From the NCBI RefSeq assembly GCF_025998535.1, contig NZ_AP024233.1, positions 496,001 to 560,000 on the forward strand: 64,000 bases of DNA. The letters are read 5' to 3'. Both the position numbers and the translations under genes were made by a program. The stretch is from Desulfolithobacter dissulfuricans. Lineage in GTDB: Bacteria; Desulfobacterota; Desulfobulbia; Desulfobulbales; Desulfobulbaceae. Positions 47,351-57,935 of this stretch are shown here, piece after piece. A model generated the notes under the pieces. That model was not told where the DNA came from. It ran no database searches and saw only the letters and a program-made list of their open reading frames with translations. Each line of letters starts with the position of its first letter. Positions within the stretch are counted from its first letter, which is position 1.

Positions 47351-50300
47351 GTATCTGCTCTATATGTATTCGCGTCCGGCCCGGGCCGGAAATTTTTTTA
47401 TTTTTGGTACCTGTACGGCGCTCGGCCGCTGCCATGAGCATATCCCATTCCACCGGGACGATGATGATGGTCAGGAAGGTGGCGGTGCACAGGCCGGTGA
47501 CAAAGGTCATGGCCATGGTGCCCCAGACCAGAGAGTATTCCGGTATGCCAAGCGCCATGGGCAGAAGCCCGAGTGTCGTGGTCAGGGTGGTCAGGATGAT
47601 CGGCCGCAACCGGATGTTGGTGCCGGCAACAATGGCCTGGTGCCTGGTCAACCCCTTTTGGTAGGCCTTGTTGATGAAATCGACCAGGACCAGGGAATCG
47701 TTGACCACCACCCCTGTCACTCCGACAATAGCGATGAATGAGTTAATAGTAAAGAGGGAACGGGAAAGAAAGGTGCCGTAGATCACTCCGATCAGGGCGA
47801 AGATCACCGCCGAAATGATGATCAGCGGCTGGGTATAGGAGCCGAACTGGGCCGCCAGGATGAGGTAGATCAGCGTCAGGGCTATGAAAAAGGCATAGGT
47901 CAGCGAGGTATACGAGCGGTGGGTAGACTCGTATTCCCCGGCAAAGTTGAGGCTGACGCCGGGGTACTGGTCCTGGACCGATTTGAACCAGGCCCTGACC
48001 TCCTTGATCACGGACTGGGAGGAAACCGGGCTTTCCGGGCGCAGGTCCGCGGTCAGGGTCACGGCGGACAACCCCTGGAACCGGTTGAGGAACCCGGGCT
48101 CGACGGAAAATTTCGGCTCGACCAGGTCGCCCAGGAGTACCGGCCCGTCCGGATGGTCGATGGCCACGGCCGCAAGGGCCTCTTTCAGACCATGTTCGGG
48201 ACTGGTGGCCAGCTTGAGCTTGAGGTCGATCTCCTCGTCCTCGAGCCGGTATTTGCCCACGACCCGGCCATTGAGAAGCGAGGCGGCCAGCAGGGCTACC
48301 TGGTCCGGGGTGAGATTGTATTCCATGATCCGCTCTGGCCGGATTGCAAACCGCAGGACCCGGCCCGGCTGGCCCTGGTCGTCCTGGAGATCGATGAGCC
48401 AGGGGGCGATATCGGGATCATGGCGTAGAAAATCCATGGCCCGGGCTGCCGCCTCCTGGACCCGGTCCCGTTGCCGGCCCAGGATACGGATATTGATATC
48501 CTTGCCCGCCGGCGGCCCGTCCTTTTCCGGCCGGATATGGAGCCTGAAACCGGTCTCCCGGCTGAAATGGGCCAGCTTGCGGCGCATGGAGTCGAGGTGG
48601 AGGAGGATATCGCTGGAATCGTCCTCGAACTGCCGCTCGCGGATGGCAGGCAGGGTGACCACCACGTGCCCCACCTGGCTGCCCCAGACCGGGTAGTAGT
48701 CCTCGTTGAGGTAGAACCCGGCAATACCGGCCGCGGAGGTCGCCATGCCCGGGCCGTCGGCCATGACCTCGGCGGCGATTTTCTTTACCAGTTCATGGGT
48801 GGTGTTGATGGAGGTCCCGGCCGGACCGGTGACTTCCACATAGAAGATGGAGTAGTCGTCCGGGAAGAACGAGACCCGGATCAGGTTCATCCGCCCGGTG
48901 AGCGAGACCAGGGCGATGAACAGGGCCGAGGAAAAGAGGAGAAACAGGAGCAGCAGCGACCACTTGCGATAGATCAGCACCCGCTCGAGCAGGTAGTTGA
49001 ACAGGGCCCGGTTGAACGCCATGAACCGGGTATCCTCGATTTCCAGGCTGTGGCCGTCGCCGCTGATGCGAAAGCGGCGCCCCCGGGTCTTTGCCTGGGT
49101 CTCCCGCTGGCCGAAGTCCAGGTAATGGACCGGGAGAATGAAAAGACATTCCAGCAGTGAGGCGATGAGGGCGTAGGTGACCGCCTTGGGGATGACGGCA
49201 AAGAATTCACCGGTGGAACCGGTCATGATCAGCATGGGCAGAAAGGCGGCGACCGTGGTCAGGGTGGCCGAGACCACCGGCAAAAAGACCTCGGCCGTGC
49301 CGTCCTTCACCGCGTCGTGCAGTTTCTTGCCCTGCTGGACATGGCGGTAGATATTCTCCACCACCACGATGGCGTCATCGACAATGATCCCCGAGACCAG
49401 GACAAAGGCGAACAGGGAGATCTCGTTGATAGAGTTGCCGGTCAGGTACATGATGGCCATGGTGACCATGAAGGAAAACGGAATACCCACCGTGGTCAGG
49501 GCCGCGTTGCGCAGTCCCATCACCGACCAGATGAGGATGCAGACCAGGATGATGCCGAGCAGCAGGTTGGTGCCCAGTACCCGCATGGAATCCTTGATCT
49601 TGACCGTGGAATCCTGGGTGACGACCAGCTCGATCCCCTCTTCCCGGTACCGGTCGCGGTTTTCCTCCACCACTTTCCTGGTCTCGGCGGCGATCTGGAT
49701 GGCATTACCCTGGCGGGTCTTGATGAGCTGGAGCGAGACGCAGTCCTGGCCGTTGATCGAGGACATGACAAAGGGCTGGCGATAGGAGAGGGTCTCGGGC
49801 AGAGGGGCGTCGGGGTGGGCGACGATGTCGCGGATGCGGATAAATGAACCGTCCCCGTCCCGCCGGATAATGGTATCCATGACCTGGGTCCGGCTACGGA
49901 ACCGTTCGTCCACGCGGAGCATGAATTCCCCGCCCGGGGTGTCGTATGCGCCGGCCGGGACAGTGATGTTGGCCCGGGAGAGGGCCCGGGCCGCCTGGTC
50001 AAAGGTGACACCCAGGCTCCGCATGCGCCTCTGGTCGAGCAGGACATGGAACTCCCGGACGAATTCGCCCACCAGCTTGACTTCCTTCAGGTCCGGGACC
50101 CGGGCCAGGAGCCTGGTCTTCAGGTCTTCGGCCATGAGGATCAGGGCCCGGTTGGAGCGTTCGCCGACGATGTTGACCGAAATGGCGGGAAACCAGTCGT
50201 TGACATCGAGCTCGTTGAACCGGGGCGGGTCCACAGTGTCCGGCAGGTCGGAAAGAATGGTCTGGACCCGGAACCGGACCTCGTCATAGCCGCGCTGGTA

Positions 50301-50603
50301 GTCGGTGTCATCGATGAACTTGATCAGGATGGACGAGCGCTCCCGGTAGGAGTGGGAGAGGATATACTCCACGTTATTCATGTTCTCCAGCGCGTCCTCG
50401 ATCACCCGGGTGACCAGGGCCTCCACGTCGCCGGGAGAGGCGCCGGGGAAATAGGTGTCGATCATCACCTTGCCGAAATGGATATTTGGATAGCGCTCAA
50501 CAGACGAGCGCAGCATGGCATAGGCCCCGATCACCATCAGGAGCACGAAGAAGAGGTTGCAGAAGACTTTCTGCTTGAGGGTGAAACGAACAAGTCCGGT
50601 CAT
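47343..50603 (-). CDS. RND-family efflux transporter permease
   Basis: The 1086-residue inner-membrane pump has the AcrB-type architecture: first span near residues 11-30, a periplasmic pore domain, spans 2-7 with the proton-relay aspartates in FVLVSGIIVDDAIVVVENIYRHV, a second pore domain and the final spans with IVGVTGVVVNDSLVLVDFINKA. The cytoplasmic loop around residue 525 is short and basic. The set is complete. It uses the proton gradient to extrude substrates with the adaptor upstream. No outer-membrane channel gene is in the operon, so a TolC-like channel must be elsewhere. Confidence 0.92.
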   Translation of the reverse strand: MTGLVRFTLKQKVFCNLFFVLLMVIGAYAMLRSSVERYPNIHFGKVMIDTYFPGASPGDVEALVTRVIEDALENMNNVEYILSHSYRERSSILIKFIDDTDYQRGYDEVRFRVQTILSDLPDTVDPPRFNELDVNDWFPAISVNIVGERSNRALILMAEDLKTRLLARVPDLKEVKLVGEFVREFHVLLDQRRMRSLGVTFDQAARALSRANITVPAGAYDTPGGEFMLRVDERFRSRTQVMDTIIRRDGDGSFIRIRDIVAHPDAPLPETLSYRQPFVMSSINGQDCVSLQLIKTRQGNAIQIAAETRKVVEENRDRYREEGIELVVTQDSTVKIKDSMRVLGTNLLLGIILVCILIWSVMGLRNAALTTVGIPFSFMVTMAIMYLTGNSINEISLFAFVLVSGIIVDDAIVVVENIYRHVQQGKKLHDAVKDGTAEVFLPVVSATLTTVAAFLPMLIMTGSTGEFFAVIPKAVTYALIASLLECLFILPVHYLDFGQRETQAKTRGRRFRISGDGHSLEIEDTRFMAFNRALFNYLLERVLIYRKWSLLLLFLLFSSALFIALVSLTGRMNLIRVSFFPDDYSIFYVEVTGPAGTSINTTHELVKKIAAEVMADGPGMATSAAGIAGFYLNEDYYPVWGSQVGHVVVTLPAIRERQFEDDSSDILLHLDSMRRKLAHFSRETGFRLHIRPEKDGPPAGKDINIRILGRQRDRVQEAAARAMDFLRHDPDIAPWLIDLQDDQGQPGRVLRFAIRPERIMEYNLTPDQVALLAASLLNGRVVGKYRLEDEEIDLKLKLATSPEHGLKEALAAVAIDHPDGPVLLGDLVEPKFSVEPGFLNRFQGLSAVTLTADLRPESPVSSQSVIKEVRAWFKSVQDQYPGVSLNFAGEYESTHRSYTSLTYAFFIALTLIYLILAAQFGSYTQPLIIISAVIFALIGVIYGTFLSRSLFTINSFIAIVGVTGVVVNDSLVLVDFINKAYQKGLTRHQAIVAGTNIRLRPIILTTLTTTLGLLPMALGIPEYSLVWGTMAMTFVTGLCTATFLTIIIVPVEWDMLMAAAERRTGTKNKKISGPGRTRIHIEQIHD

Positions 50604-50702
50604 GAAAAATCTGTCAGTTGGTCCGCTGCATCTCCCGGGACAACAAAATCCCGGGGAACAGGCTGGAGCCCGACTTTTCGCGCTTCAGGCAGAGCTTGCG
50701 AG

Positions 50703-51740
50703 TTACCGGTCACGGGACGTCTTTTCCGCAGGTTCGGGGCAGATAACCTGGTCACCGGCGTGGAGTCCGGGCGAGGAGACCCGCAGCATGGGCGTACCGC
50801 TGTGGTCGTCCGGGGCCGGGCCGAGGACGATGACCCGGATCCTGGTATGATCGGCCCGGGTGAGCCAGTGTTCCTTGTACCGTTCTTCCACGGCCGGGGC
50901 CGGAACCAGGAGACCGCCCAGGGGATCGGGGAGGCGCAGTGTGAGTTCCACCCGCAGGCCCCCGCGCCGCACCGGCAGTCGGGCCATGGTCTCCAGGTCC
51001 AGGGCCAGCTGGATCTTAGTCTTGCGGGAGAGCGGATCAAAACCAGGAGAGATCCGATACAGGGAGGCGGTCCCCCGGAGGTTCAGCTCCGGCAGAGAGA
51101 CCGGGATCTTTTCCATCTGCTCCAGGGCCTGGAACTCGGTATAGGTCACTGCCAGGGGAACAGTCAGTGTGCGGAAATCTCCGGCCCGGGCCAGGGGCTG
51201 GCCGGTGGTGACCCACTGGCCGGGTTCCACGTGCCGGGCCATGACCAGGTAGCCGGGCGGACCGAGGACCCGGTGCCGGGCAAGCAGTTCTTCCAGCCGC
51301 TGTTTCTCGGTTTCCAGGCCTTCCAGGGTGAGCCGGACCTGGTCGCGCCGCAACACGGCTGCGTCCAGCAGGGCACGAGCCGAGGCCTGGCTGGCCACCA
51401 GGGAGGTGTAGCGGTCCACTTCCTGCTGCTCGTAGCGCAGCTGGCGTCGGTTCTGCTGTATCTTGTTGAGGATGGTGCTGAGTTCCAGCCGGGTGAACAG
51501 GGAGTCGATGGTGGCAAAGAGGCCATCCCCGGGCAGGGGCTGACCGATATCCGCCTCCACGCTCAGGCAGCGGCCGGACACTTCGCTGATGATATCGAGT
51601 TCCGCCCGGGGGCGGGTGAAACCGCTGAAGCGGGTTTCCACGAAGGAGGGCCGGACAGCGCAGGTGGTGGTCCCGGCATGCAGGGAGGCCGGAAAGATCC
51701 ATCCGGACATCAGGAGAAAAAAGAGGATTCGTGACAGCAT
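50703..51740 (-). CDS. RND periplasmic adaptor (membrane fusion protein)
   Basis: The 345-residue protein has a signal peptide (MLSRILFFLLMSGWIFPASLHA), a lipoyl-like half (SGFTRPRAELDIISEVSGRCLSVEADIGQPL), a helical hairpin (about residues 75-150) with QQEVDRYTSLVASQASARALLDAA, and beta-barrel regions ending in GLHAGDQVICPEPAEK. This is the membrane-fusion-protein pattern. It lies between the transglycosylase and the pump genes in the same direction, 99 bases before the pump start. Substrate unknown. Confidence 0.88.
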   Translation of the reverse strand: MLSRILFFLLMSGWIFPASLHAGTTTCAVRPSFVETRFSGFTRPRAELDIISEVSGRCLSVEADIGQPLPGDGLFATIDSLFTRLELSTILNKIQQNRRQLRYEQQEVDRYTSLVASQASARALLDAAVLRRDQVRLTLEGLETEKQRLEELLARHRVLGPPGYLVMARHVEPGQWVTTGQPLARAGDFRTLTVPLAVTYTEFQALEQMEKIPVSLPELNLRGTASLYRISPGFDPLSRKTKIQLALDLETMARLPVRRGGLRVELTLRLPDPLGGLLVPAPAVEERYKEHWLTRADHTRIRVIVLGPAPDDHSGTPMLRVSSPGLHAGDQVICPEPAEKTSRDR

Positions 51741-51766
51741 GGGTGGGCAGCGGGTCGGGCTGCGGT

Positions 51767-53454
51767 TTACCCCTTCTTGATGACGAGCCGTTTGCCCGGG
51801 TGGATCATGCTTGTGCGCAGGTTATTCCAGCGTTTGATATCCTTGGCCGATACCCGGAACCGGCGGGCGATGGTCCATAGCGAGTCACCGCTGCGCACCC
51901 GGTAGTAGGTGACGACTGCTTCGTCCCGGGCAAGGGTGGCCGGTTTCCGTTTTTTGGTCTCAGCAAGCACCGGATAGTCTCTGGCCGGGGACCTGGTGGT
52001 TCCGGTTGCCGCCGTAACCGCGGCCTCGTAGCTGACCCCCGGTCCAGGTAGAGGGCCAGGTGGTCTCCGGCCCGGATCTTGCGCACGTCGGTGATGTCGT
52101 TCCACTGTATGATAATGTTCACCGGCACGTTATAGAGACGGGAAATCTTGCCCAGGGTATCGCCACGGCGGATCTTGTGGAGGACCAGTTCGCCATCTCG
52201 GCCGGCGGCGGCAAAGCGGCTTTCCGGGGTTTCGCCTTCCTTAAGCAGCACGTACTTGGTAGTCCGGTAGGGGATCCGCAGCCGCTGTCCGGGTCGCAGG
52301 GTGGCGCTGTGCAGGTTGTTGGCCTTGAGGAGCGTGGTCTTGTTGAGCCCGTATTTGCGGCAGATCCGGGTCAGGGTGTCGCCCTTGCGTACCTTGTGGG
52401 TCTTGAAGCTGGTGGTGATCACCGGGTGGAGGCGTTTGAGGTTGGCGGCCACCACCTCGCCACGGCCCTCGGGAATCCGCAGGGTATAGGAGGAAAGCCC
52501 CGGAGGAGTCTGGTTACGCAGGAGTTCGGTGTTGAGGTTCTTCAGAGTCTTGACGCTGGTGTTGCCGGCCGTGGCCACCGCGGCCAGGTCGGTGCGCGGC
52601 GGGACCTTGACCAGGTCGTAGCGTTCCGGCTCTTCGTACTTGATATCGGTGAAGCCGTATTTTTTCGGCTCGCGGGCAATGAGGATGGCGGCGATCAGTT
52701 TGGGTACATACCGTTTAGTTTCCAGCCGCAGGTAGCGATACCTGGCCAGCTGCCAGAAATCGCGGGTCTTGTAGCGGCGGATGGCCCGGCCGATCTTGCC
52801 TTCCCCGGCATTGTACGCCGCCACGGCCAGGTACCAGTCGCCAAATTCATTGTACAGGGTGGAGAGATAGGCAATCGCCGCTCTGGTGGCCTTTTCCGGG
52901 TTGCGTCGTTCATCCACCCAGCGGTCGATACGCAGGCCATAGTTCCTTCCGGTACTGCGGATGAACTGCCACAGCCCCGAGGCATGGGCCCGGGAGTAGG
53001 CCCGGGGGTTGAAGCCTGACTCGATCATGGCCAGGTAGGCAAGATCTCGGGGTAGGCCCGCTTTTTTCAGCTCTTCCTGGATTGCGGGCAGGTACCTGGT
53101 GGAGCGGGCCAGCCACCGCTTGAAGTAGCGGCGCTGCCGGTTCTGGAACAGGTCGAGATAGAACTCCACCTGCTTGTTGATGGTGATGGGGAAGTCAAAG
53201 GTGACCTTTGCTTCTTCGGGCGGGATTTCCTTGCCCGGCTCTTCCCAGGAGCCAAGCTGGTTGAGGGCGGAAAGTTCTTCTTCAAGCAGTTGCTGTGGTT
53301 CGGCCACCTCATACTGGGCCGCAGTGTCCGGAGGGGTGTCGATGGTGTCGGGCCCTGCCTGGCTGTCGGCCAGGTGTGTTATGGGGGTACAGGCTGAAAT
53401 TGCTGCCAGGACAGCAAGGAGCAGGCAGCAGGGAAAAAATGAGTATGTCTTCAT
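51767..53454 (-). CDS. MltD-like lytic transglycosylase with LysM repeats, one-base frameshift
   Basis: The lipoprotein signal ends at Cys22 (LAAISAC). A transglycosylase (SLT) domain follows, with catalytic Glu145 in AMIESGFNPRAYSRAHASGLWQF and AVAAYNAGEGKIGRAIRRY. Two LysM repeats are then seen (HKVRKGDTLTRICRKYGL; HKIRRGDTLGKISRLYNV). The frame breaks at the C run 52036-52040 (five G on the coding strand); adding one G joins it to a third LysM repeat (YRVRSGDSLWTIARRFRV) and a stop at 51767, giving 562 residues. The single break in an otherwise perfect gene suggests a sequencing error. It cleaves peptidoglycan strands in the periplasm. Confidence 0.9.
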
Positions 53455-54074
53455 GCACCACTTCCAGAGGGTGGACCGGAATAAGATCCTGAAATCATAT
53501 CGTGAGAGCGGGATCTTTTTTCGATCGGATGATTGTTATCACGGTTTTTTACCATTATAATCGTGTGGTTTTCAATAAAAAAACACGGTCCCGGGCAATT
53601 GAGGGCCTTGAGCACGAGATAATTGACAGCCGCGAGATGCTGGAATATGAAACCTAAATTGAGCGATTTTCATTTCGCCGTTTCACTGCTGCCCCAAGAT
53701 GCGAGTCTTGTGGTGTTTCATCGGAGTCTGCGCTTACCTGTAGTTCAGCCTACATGGAACACTGCAAGGCGAAGCAGGTAAGCGGAGCAAAGCGTAGACT
53801 CCGGTTTGGGGCAGCAGTGAAACGGCGAAATGGAAATCCCGGAGGGTTTCGCCCATCTGCAACACTTTAAGAAGAAAACTAGTTGTAATCATTTATCTTT
53901 TTACCAATTGCAGATGGGTAAAACGCTCAATTTAGGTGAAAAAAAGTTTTGTAAATGACCTCGATGATGAATAGTGTGGTGAGCACGGTCGGGGCCGTCT
54001 TGCCGGACGGTCACGCAACTTTCGTGCAATTTTCAAGCTGTCCGCTCCCCGGACAAGAAAAAATCTAAGCCAAC
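53455..54074. other. Intergenic region with a large nested palindrome
   Basis: This 620-base gap between two divergent envelope genes contains the 286-bp palindromic element at 53652-53937. The flanks 53455-53651 and 53938-54074 are AT-rich and should hold the promoters of both genes, but I see no clear -35/-10 pair and no gene. Confidence 0.5.
53652..53937. repeat. 286-bp nested palindromic element
   Basis: Outer arms ACCTAAATTGAGCG (53652-53665) and CGCTCAATTTAGGT (53924-53937) are perfect. Inside, a perfect 27-bp inverted repeat pairs 53671-53697 (beginning CATTTCGCCG) with 53806-53832, and a smaller one pairs GTTTCGCCCATCTGCAA (53846-53862) with 53908-53924 (two mismatches). The core also holds CGGAGTCTGCGCTTACCTG with a partner about 70 bases on. 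There is no coding capacity. The pieces recur at 1.7, 45.9 and 57.6 kb. Confidence 0.82.
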
Positions 54075-57000
54075 GTGATACGACGTTTTTTCAAATATCT
54101 CTTTGTTACACTGATGGTGCTGGGGCTGCTGGCCATGGCCGCTGCCGGCGGTGGACTCTATTATCTCATCGTTATCAATCCCGGGCCCAAGATCGAACAG
54201 TCCTATATCCAGTCGGTCCTGGGGCGGGAAAGCCCGGTCTACTACCGGGACGGTGAGGAAAAGATCGGTGTCCTCTTCCAGGGGACCCATCGGCAGTATC
54301 TCAGCTACGAGCAGATCCCGAAAGATTTTATCAACGCCCTGGTGGCGGCTGAGGATGACCAGTTTTTCCACCACTTCGGTGTGGATATTCCCGGCATTAT
54401 CCGGGCCATGATCGTCAACATCAAGGCCGGCCGGGTGGTGCAGGGGGGTAGTACGCTCACCCAGCAGACAGCCAAGAACCTGTTCAAGCGCGAATCTCGC
54501 TCCTTCAAGGCCAAGCTGCGCGAACTCCTCTACGCCTTTCGCCTGGAATACCATTACCCCAAGGAAAAGATCCTCGAGTTCTATATCAATCAGTTCTTTG
54601 TCTCGGGTAACGGCCACGGGCTGGGGGTGGCGGCCAGGTATTATTTCGACAAGGAACCCGATGAACTCACCCTGCTGGAGTGCGCCTTCATCGCCGGCAG
54701 TGTCAAGCGTCCCAACTATTACAATCCCTTCACCAAGAAGACCGAGGCTGCGGCGGAGCGGGCAAGGAAACGTGCCGAGGCCCGGGCCGCCTACGTGCTC
54801 GGCAAGATGCGCAAGCTGGGTATGATCTCCGAGCTCCAGTACGGCCAGGCCATGGCCGCGGATATCGTCTTCAAGCGGGGCAAGATGTCCTACGCCCTCA
54901 ACACGGTGATGGACCTGGTCAAGGACGGGCTCGCCGACCCGGCCATCACTGCGGCCCTGGAGCAAAACGGCATCTCCAATGTCTCCACCTCCGGTATCCG
55001 CATCATCACCACCGTGGATCAGGACCTGCAGGAAAAGACACTCTACGCTCTCCGGCGCCATCTCTCGGTGCTGGATGTGCAGTTGCGTGGCTACGAGCGG
55101 GAACAGGTACAGAAAGAGTATACCCGGATCGATTTTGCCGGGGAACTGGAGCCCCGGGCCGGCTCCTTCCTCTTTGGCACCATTGTCTCGGTGCAAGCCA
55201 GTGACGGGGAGGGGGTGCTCATCCAGGTGGATCTCGGGCCCAAGAAGCCCCGCGGGGTTATTGACCGCAGGGGCCTTGCCCGGGTGCTGACCGCCTTTGT
55301 CCGCTACAACGGCCAGCGCTGGTCCGAGGTCCAGGATGGTGATCTGGCCCTGCTCCTTGACCAGCTCAAGGAAGGAGACCGGGTGTTTGTTTCGGTCAGG
55401 AGGGTCGACGAGGGCGAGGGAACACTGGCCCTGGAGCTGGAAAAATATCCCAAGCTGCAGGGGGCCGCGCTGGTCCTCCAGGACGGGGCCATCCGCGCCA
55501 TGGCCGGGGGCATGGAAAACCGCTACTTTAACCGGGCGGTCAAGGCCCGGCGGCTCATGGGCTCGACCTTCAAACCGTTTCTTTTCTCGGCTGCCCTGCA
55601 ACTGGGCTGGAATGCCACCGATCTGCTGGATAACCGGCGAAACGTCTTTGTCTTCATGGACCGGCCCTACTTCCCCCGTCCGGACCACCACAGTCCCTAC
55701 GACTTTGTTTCCATGAGCTGGGCCGGGGTGAATTCCGAGAACGTGGCTGCGGTCTGGCTCCTGTATCATCTGCTGGATCACCTTACCGAGCCGCAGATAC
55801 GGGAAGTGGCGGCTAAACTGGATATGGCCCCCGGACCGGCAACAGTGGCCAGGAGAGTTACAACAGGTTCAAGCAGCGCATCCGGGACCGGTTCGGAATC
55901 CGGATCGACCGCGATGTCCTGGCCCAGGCGGCCTACGAACTCACTGTCCGGTCGCTGGAGGCGGATTTTCTCTTTGAGAACCGGGAAGCGGAGTACCGGC
56001 AGCTGCTGGATCTTCCCTATGGCCTGCACTATGACCGGTATAGCGAAAAGATAGAGCAGCAGCTCGAGGATCCCGAGCTCAAGAACCGGGAACGGGCCGA
56101 GCTGGAACTGCGGCGGAAAATTCTGGCCCATAGCTTTGTCTCCCTCAGGCCGGTGCTGCCGGCCCTTGACCGCTATCAAAACTATATCAGCGAGCAGCTG
56201 CAGGGGGAGAACGACTTTGACCTGTTCTCCATCTTCAGCAGGCCCGAGCCGCTGACCCCGCCCGAAGGCCGGATATACAGTGATGGGCAGGGCCGGTTCA
56301 TTTTCAGCCTTACCGACGAGCCCGAATCCCACTGGCAACCCGTGGAGCCCCGGGAGTTGGTACAGCGGCTGGGAAGCATGGATGCGGACCAGCGGACCCG
56401 GTTCTGGGAAGAAGTTCAGCTTGATGGCCGGGTAACGGCCCGGGCCCTGCGCCAGGTTGCCTCCCAGGCGGAAAGGGAACTGGCCTTTCTGGTCACCCGC
56501 AAGCCCTATTCCATGGAGGTCCTGGCCAAGATTCGTGACTACCGGGTCATGCTCGGGCTCCAGTACCTGCGCAGCCTTGGCCGAGCCGCCGGCCTGACCT
56601 CCAGGCTGGAGCCGGTGCTCTCCTTTCCCTTGGGTTCCAACGTGGTCACCCTGCTGGAAGCGGTGCGGATGTACGAGACCATGGTCCGCGGCAACCTGCT
56701 GGAGCCGGTACGGCCTGTGGTGGAAGAACCTGAAGAGGATGCCGATGAAATTTCCTCCGAGGGGCTGGCTATCATCGAGCGGATCGAAACCTCGGACGGC
56801 AAGGTGATATACCGCCAGGATATGACCCCGGACCGGGTCTATGACGACCGGGTCAGCGCGGCGGTGGACCACATCATGCAGAATACCGTAACCTATGGTA
56901 CCGGCCGCCAGGCATGGAACACGGTGCGGCTGCACAGCCGGGATCCGCAACAGGAAGAGGAACTCAAGGCTCTGGACATGCCGGTGCCCATGCTCGGCAA

Positions 57001-57484
57001 GACCGGAACCGCCAACCAGTTCCGCAACGCCGCCTTTCTCGGCTATGTGCCTGTGCTGGCCGGGGACGGTCAGTCGGTGATGCAACTCGATGGCGGCTAT
57101 ACCGTTGGTGTATATGTGGGCTATGATGAAAACTTGCCCATGGTCCGCGGCACGACCCATGTCACCGGATCGTTCGGGGCCCTGCCTATCTGGAGCCGGA
57201 TGGCCTCGTCCATCCTGGATCATGAGCAGGTCGGAGACCGGATCGATCCGGTGGATCTCACCTTCAACGGCCTGGGGCTCCGCTATCCGGCGACGGGGCA
57301 GCTGTTTGTCCCGGTGGATCCCGATCAGGGCGGGACGGTGATCCCCGGACGCGGCGCCCGGGACGGGCAGGTGCCGCCGCCGGCCCCGGTCATCCTGACC
57401 TATGGCCGGGTCATGGACCGCGGTCATTTCGAGCCGGATCGGTTTTTCAGACCGTTCTGGAAAAACGGAGTCCGGAACCGGTAG
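54075..57484 (+). CDS. Class A penicillin-binding protein, one-base frameshift
   Basis: This large bifunctional enzyme has an N-terminal membrane anchor (about residues 8-30), a GT51 glycosyltransferase domain with catalytic Glu93 in AAEDDQFFHHFG and the GGSTLTQQTAKNLF motif, and a transpeptidase domain with Ser497 in GSTFK, an SEN motif and KTG at about 976. The frame breaks at the C run 55828-55832; one extra C joins it to the second half, for 1136 residues in all. About 300 residues separate the SxN and KTG motifs, far more than usual, so it carries an insertion. GTG 54075 has a weak ribosome binding site. It builds and crosslinks peptidoglycan in the periplasm. Confidence 0.88.
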
Positions 57485-57583
57485 TTCAACTGAAACCCGG
57501 GAATATTTCAGTTCCCGTAGAAACCGATTGTCCGGGGCCGTGTTTTCTGCTATTTATTTTTCTGTTCCCTGAACTCGAGTGTT

Positions 57584-57645
57584 CCATCCATTTGTAACAC
57601 TTTAGAAATACATAAATTGTACTTATCTATCTTGTTGCAGGGATA
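57584..57645. repeat. Degenerate copy of the 53.85-kb repeat segment
   Basis: The order of GTGTTCCATCCATTTGTAACACTTTAGAA-like blocks, an AAATTGTA block, an ATCTATCTT block and GTTGCAG follows 53846-53914 closely, but the palindromic pairing has been lost. Aligned blocks include AACACTTTA, TTGTA and TTGCAG. Confidence 0.55.
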
Positions 57646-57647
57646 AC

Positions 57648-57923
57648 GGTTACAGCACCAGGTCCAGGGAATGAAGTGTGCCGAGACTGTCCGAGCAGTT
57701 TTGCTGTACGTCGCCGCAGACACCCCATCTTTTCACGGTCGATCCCGTCCGCATAGAGGGGCTATCGGAGTCTCCCTTCGGTCGCTTACCTGCAGCCGGT
57801 CGCGCCTGCATAAATCCGGGGTGCCTGTGACCAGATACGTTTTGCTTCGGATCCCAGGGGAACGGAACAGTCTCCGTCTCCACCTCCGGTCGGAGGATCT
57901 CCGGCGGGAAAACAGCTGTAACC
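57648..57923. repeat. 276-bp palindromic element before the lipoprotein gene
   Basis: GGTTACAGC (57648-57656) and GCTGTAACC (57915-57923) are perfect outer arms. Inner arms GAGACTGTCCG (near 57683-57693) and CGGAACAGTCTC (near 57863-57874) pair with one bulge. The core has CGGAGTCT followed by GCTTACCTG, shared with the 53.7-kb element. The right end is only 12 bases from the lipoprotein start codon. Confidence 0.6.
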
Positions 57924-57935
57924 TGGAAAAAAAAT

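Larger units (their letters stand above)
57485..57935. other. Intergenic region with repeats
   Basis: The 451 bases start with a small hairpin (AACTGAAA 57488-57495 with TTTCAGTT 57506-57513), then a degenerate copy of the 53.85-kb repeat segment at about 57584-57645, then a palindromic element at 57648-57923. Open frames here show no protein-like features. Confidence 0.5.
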
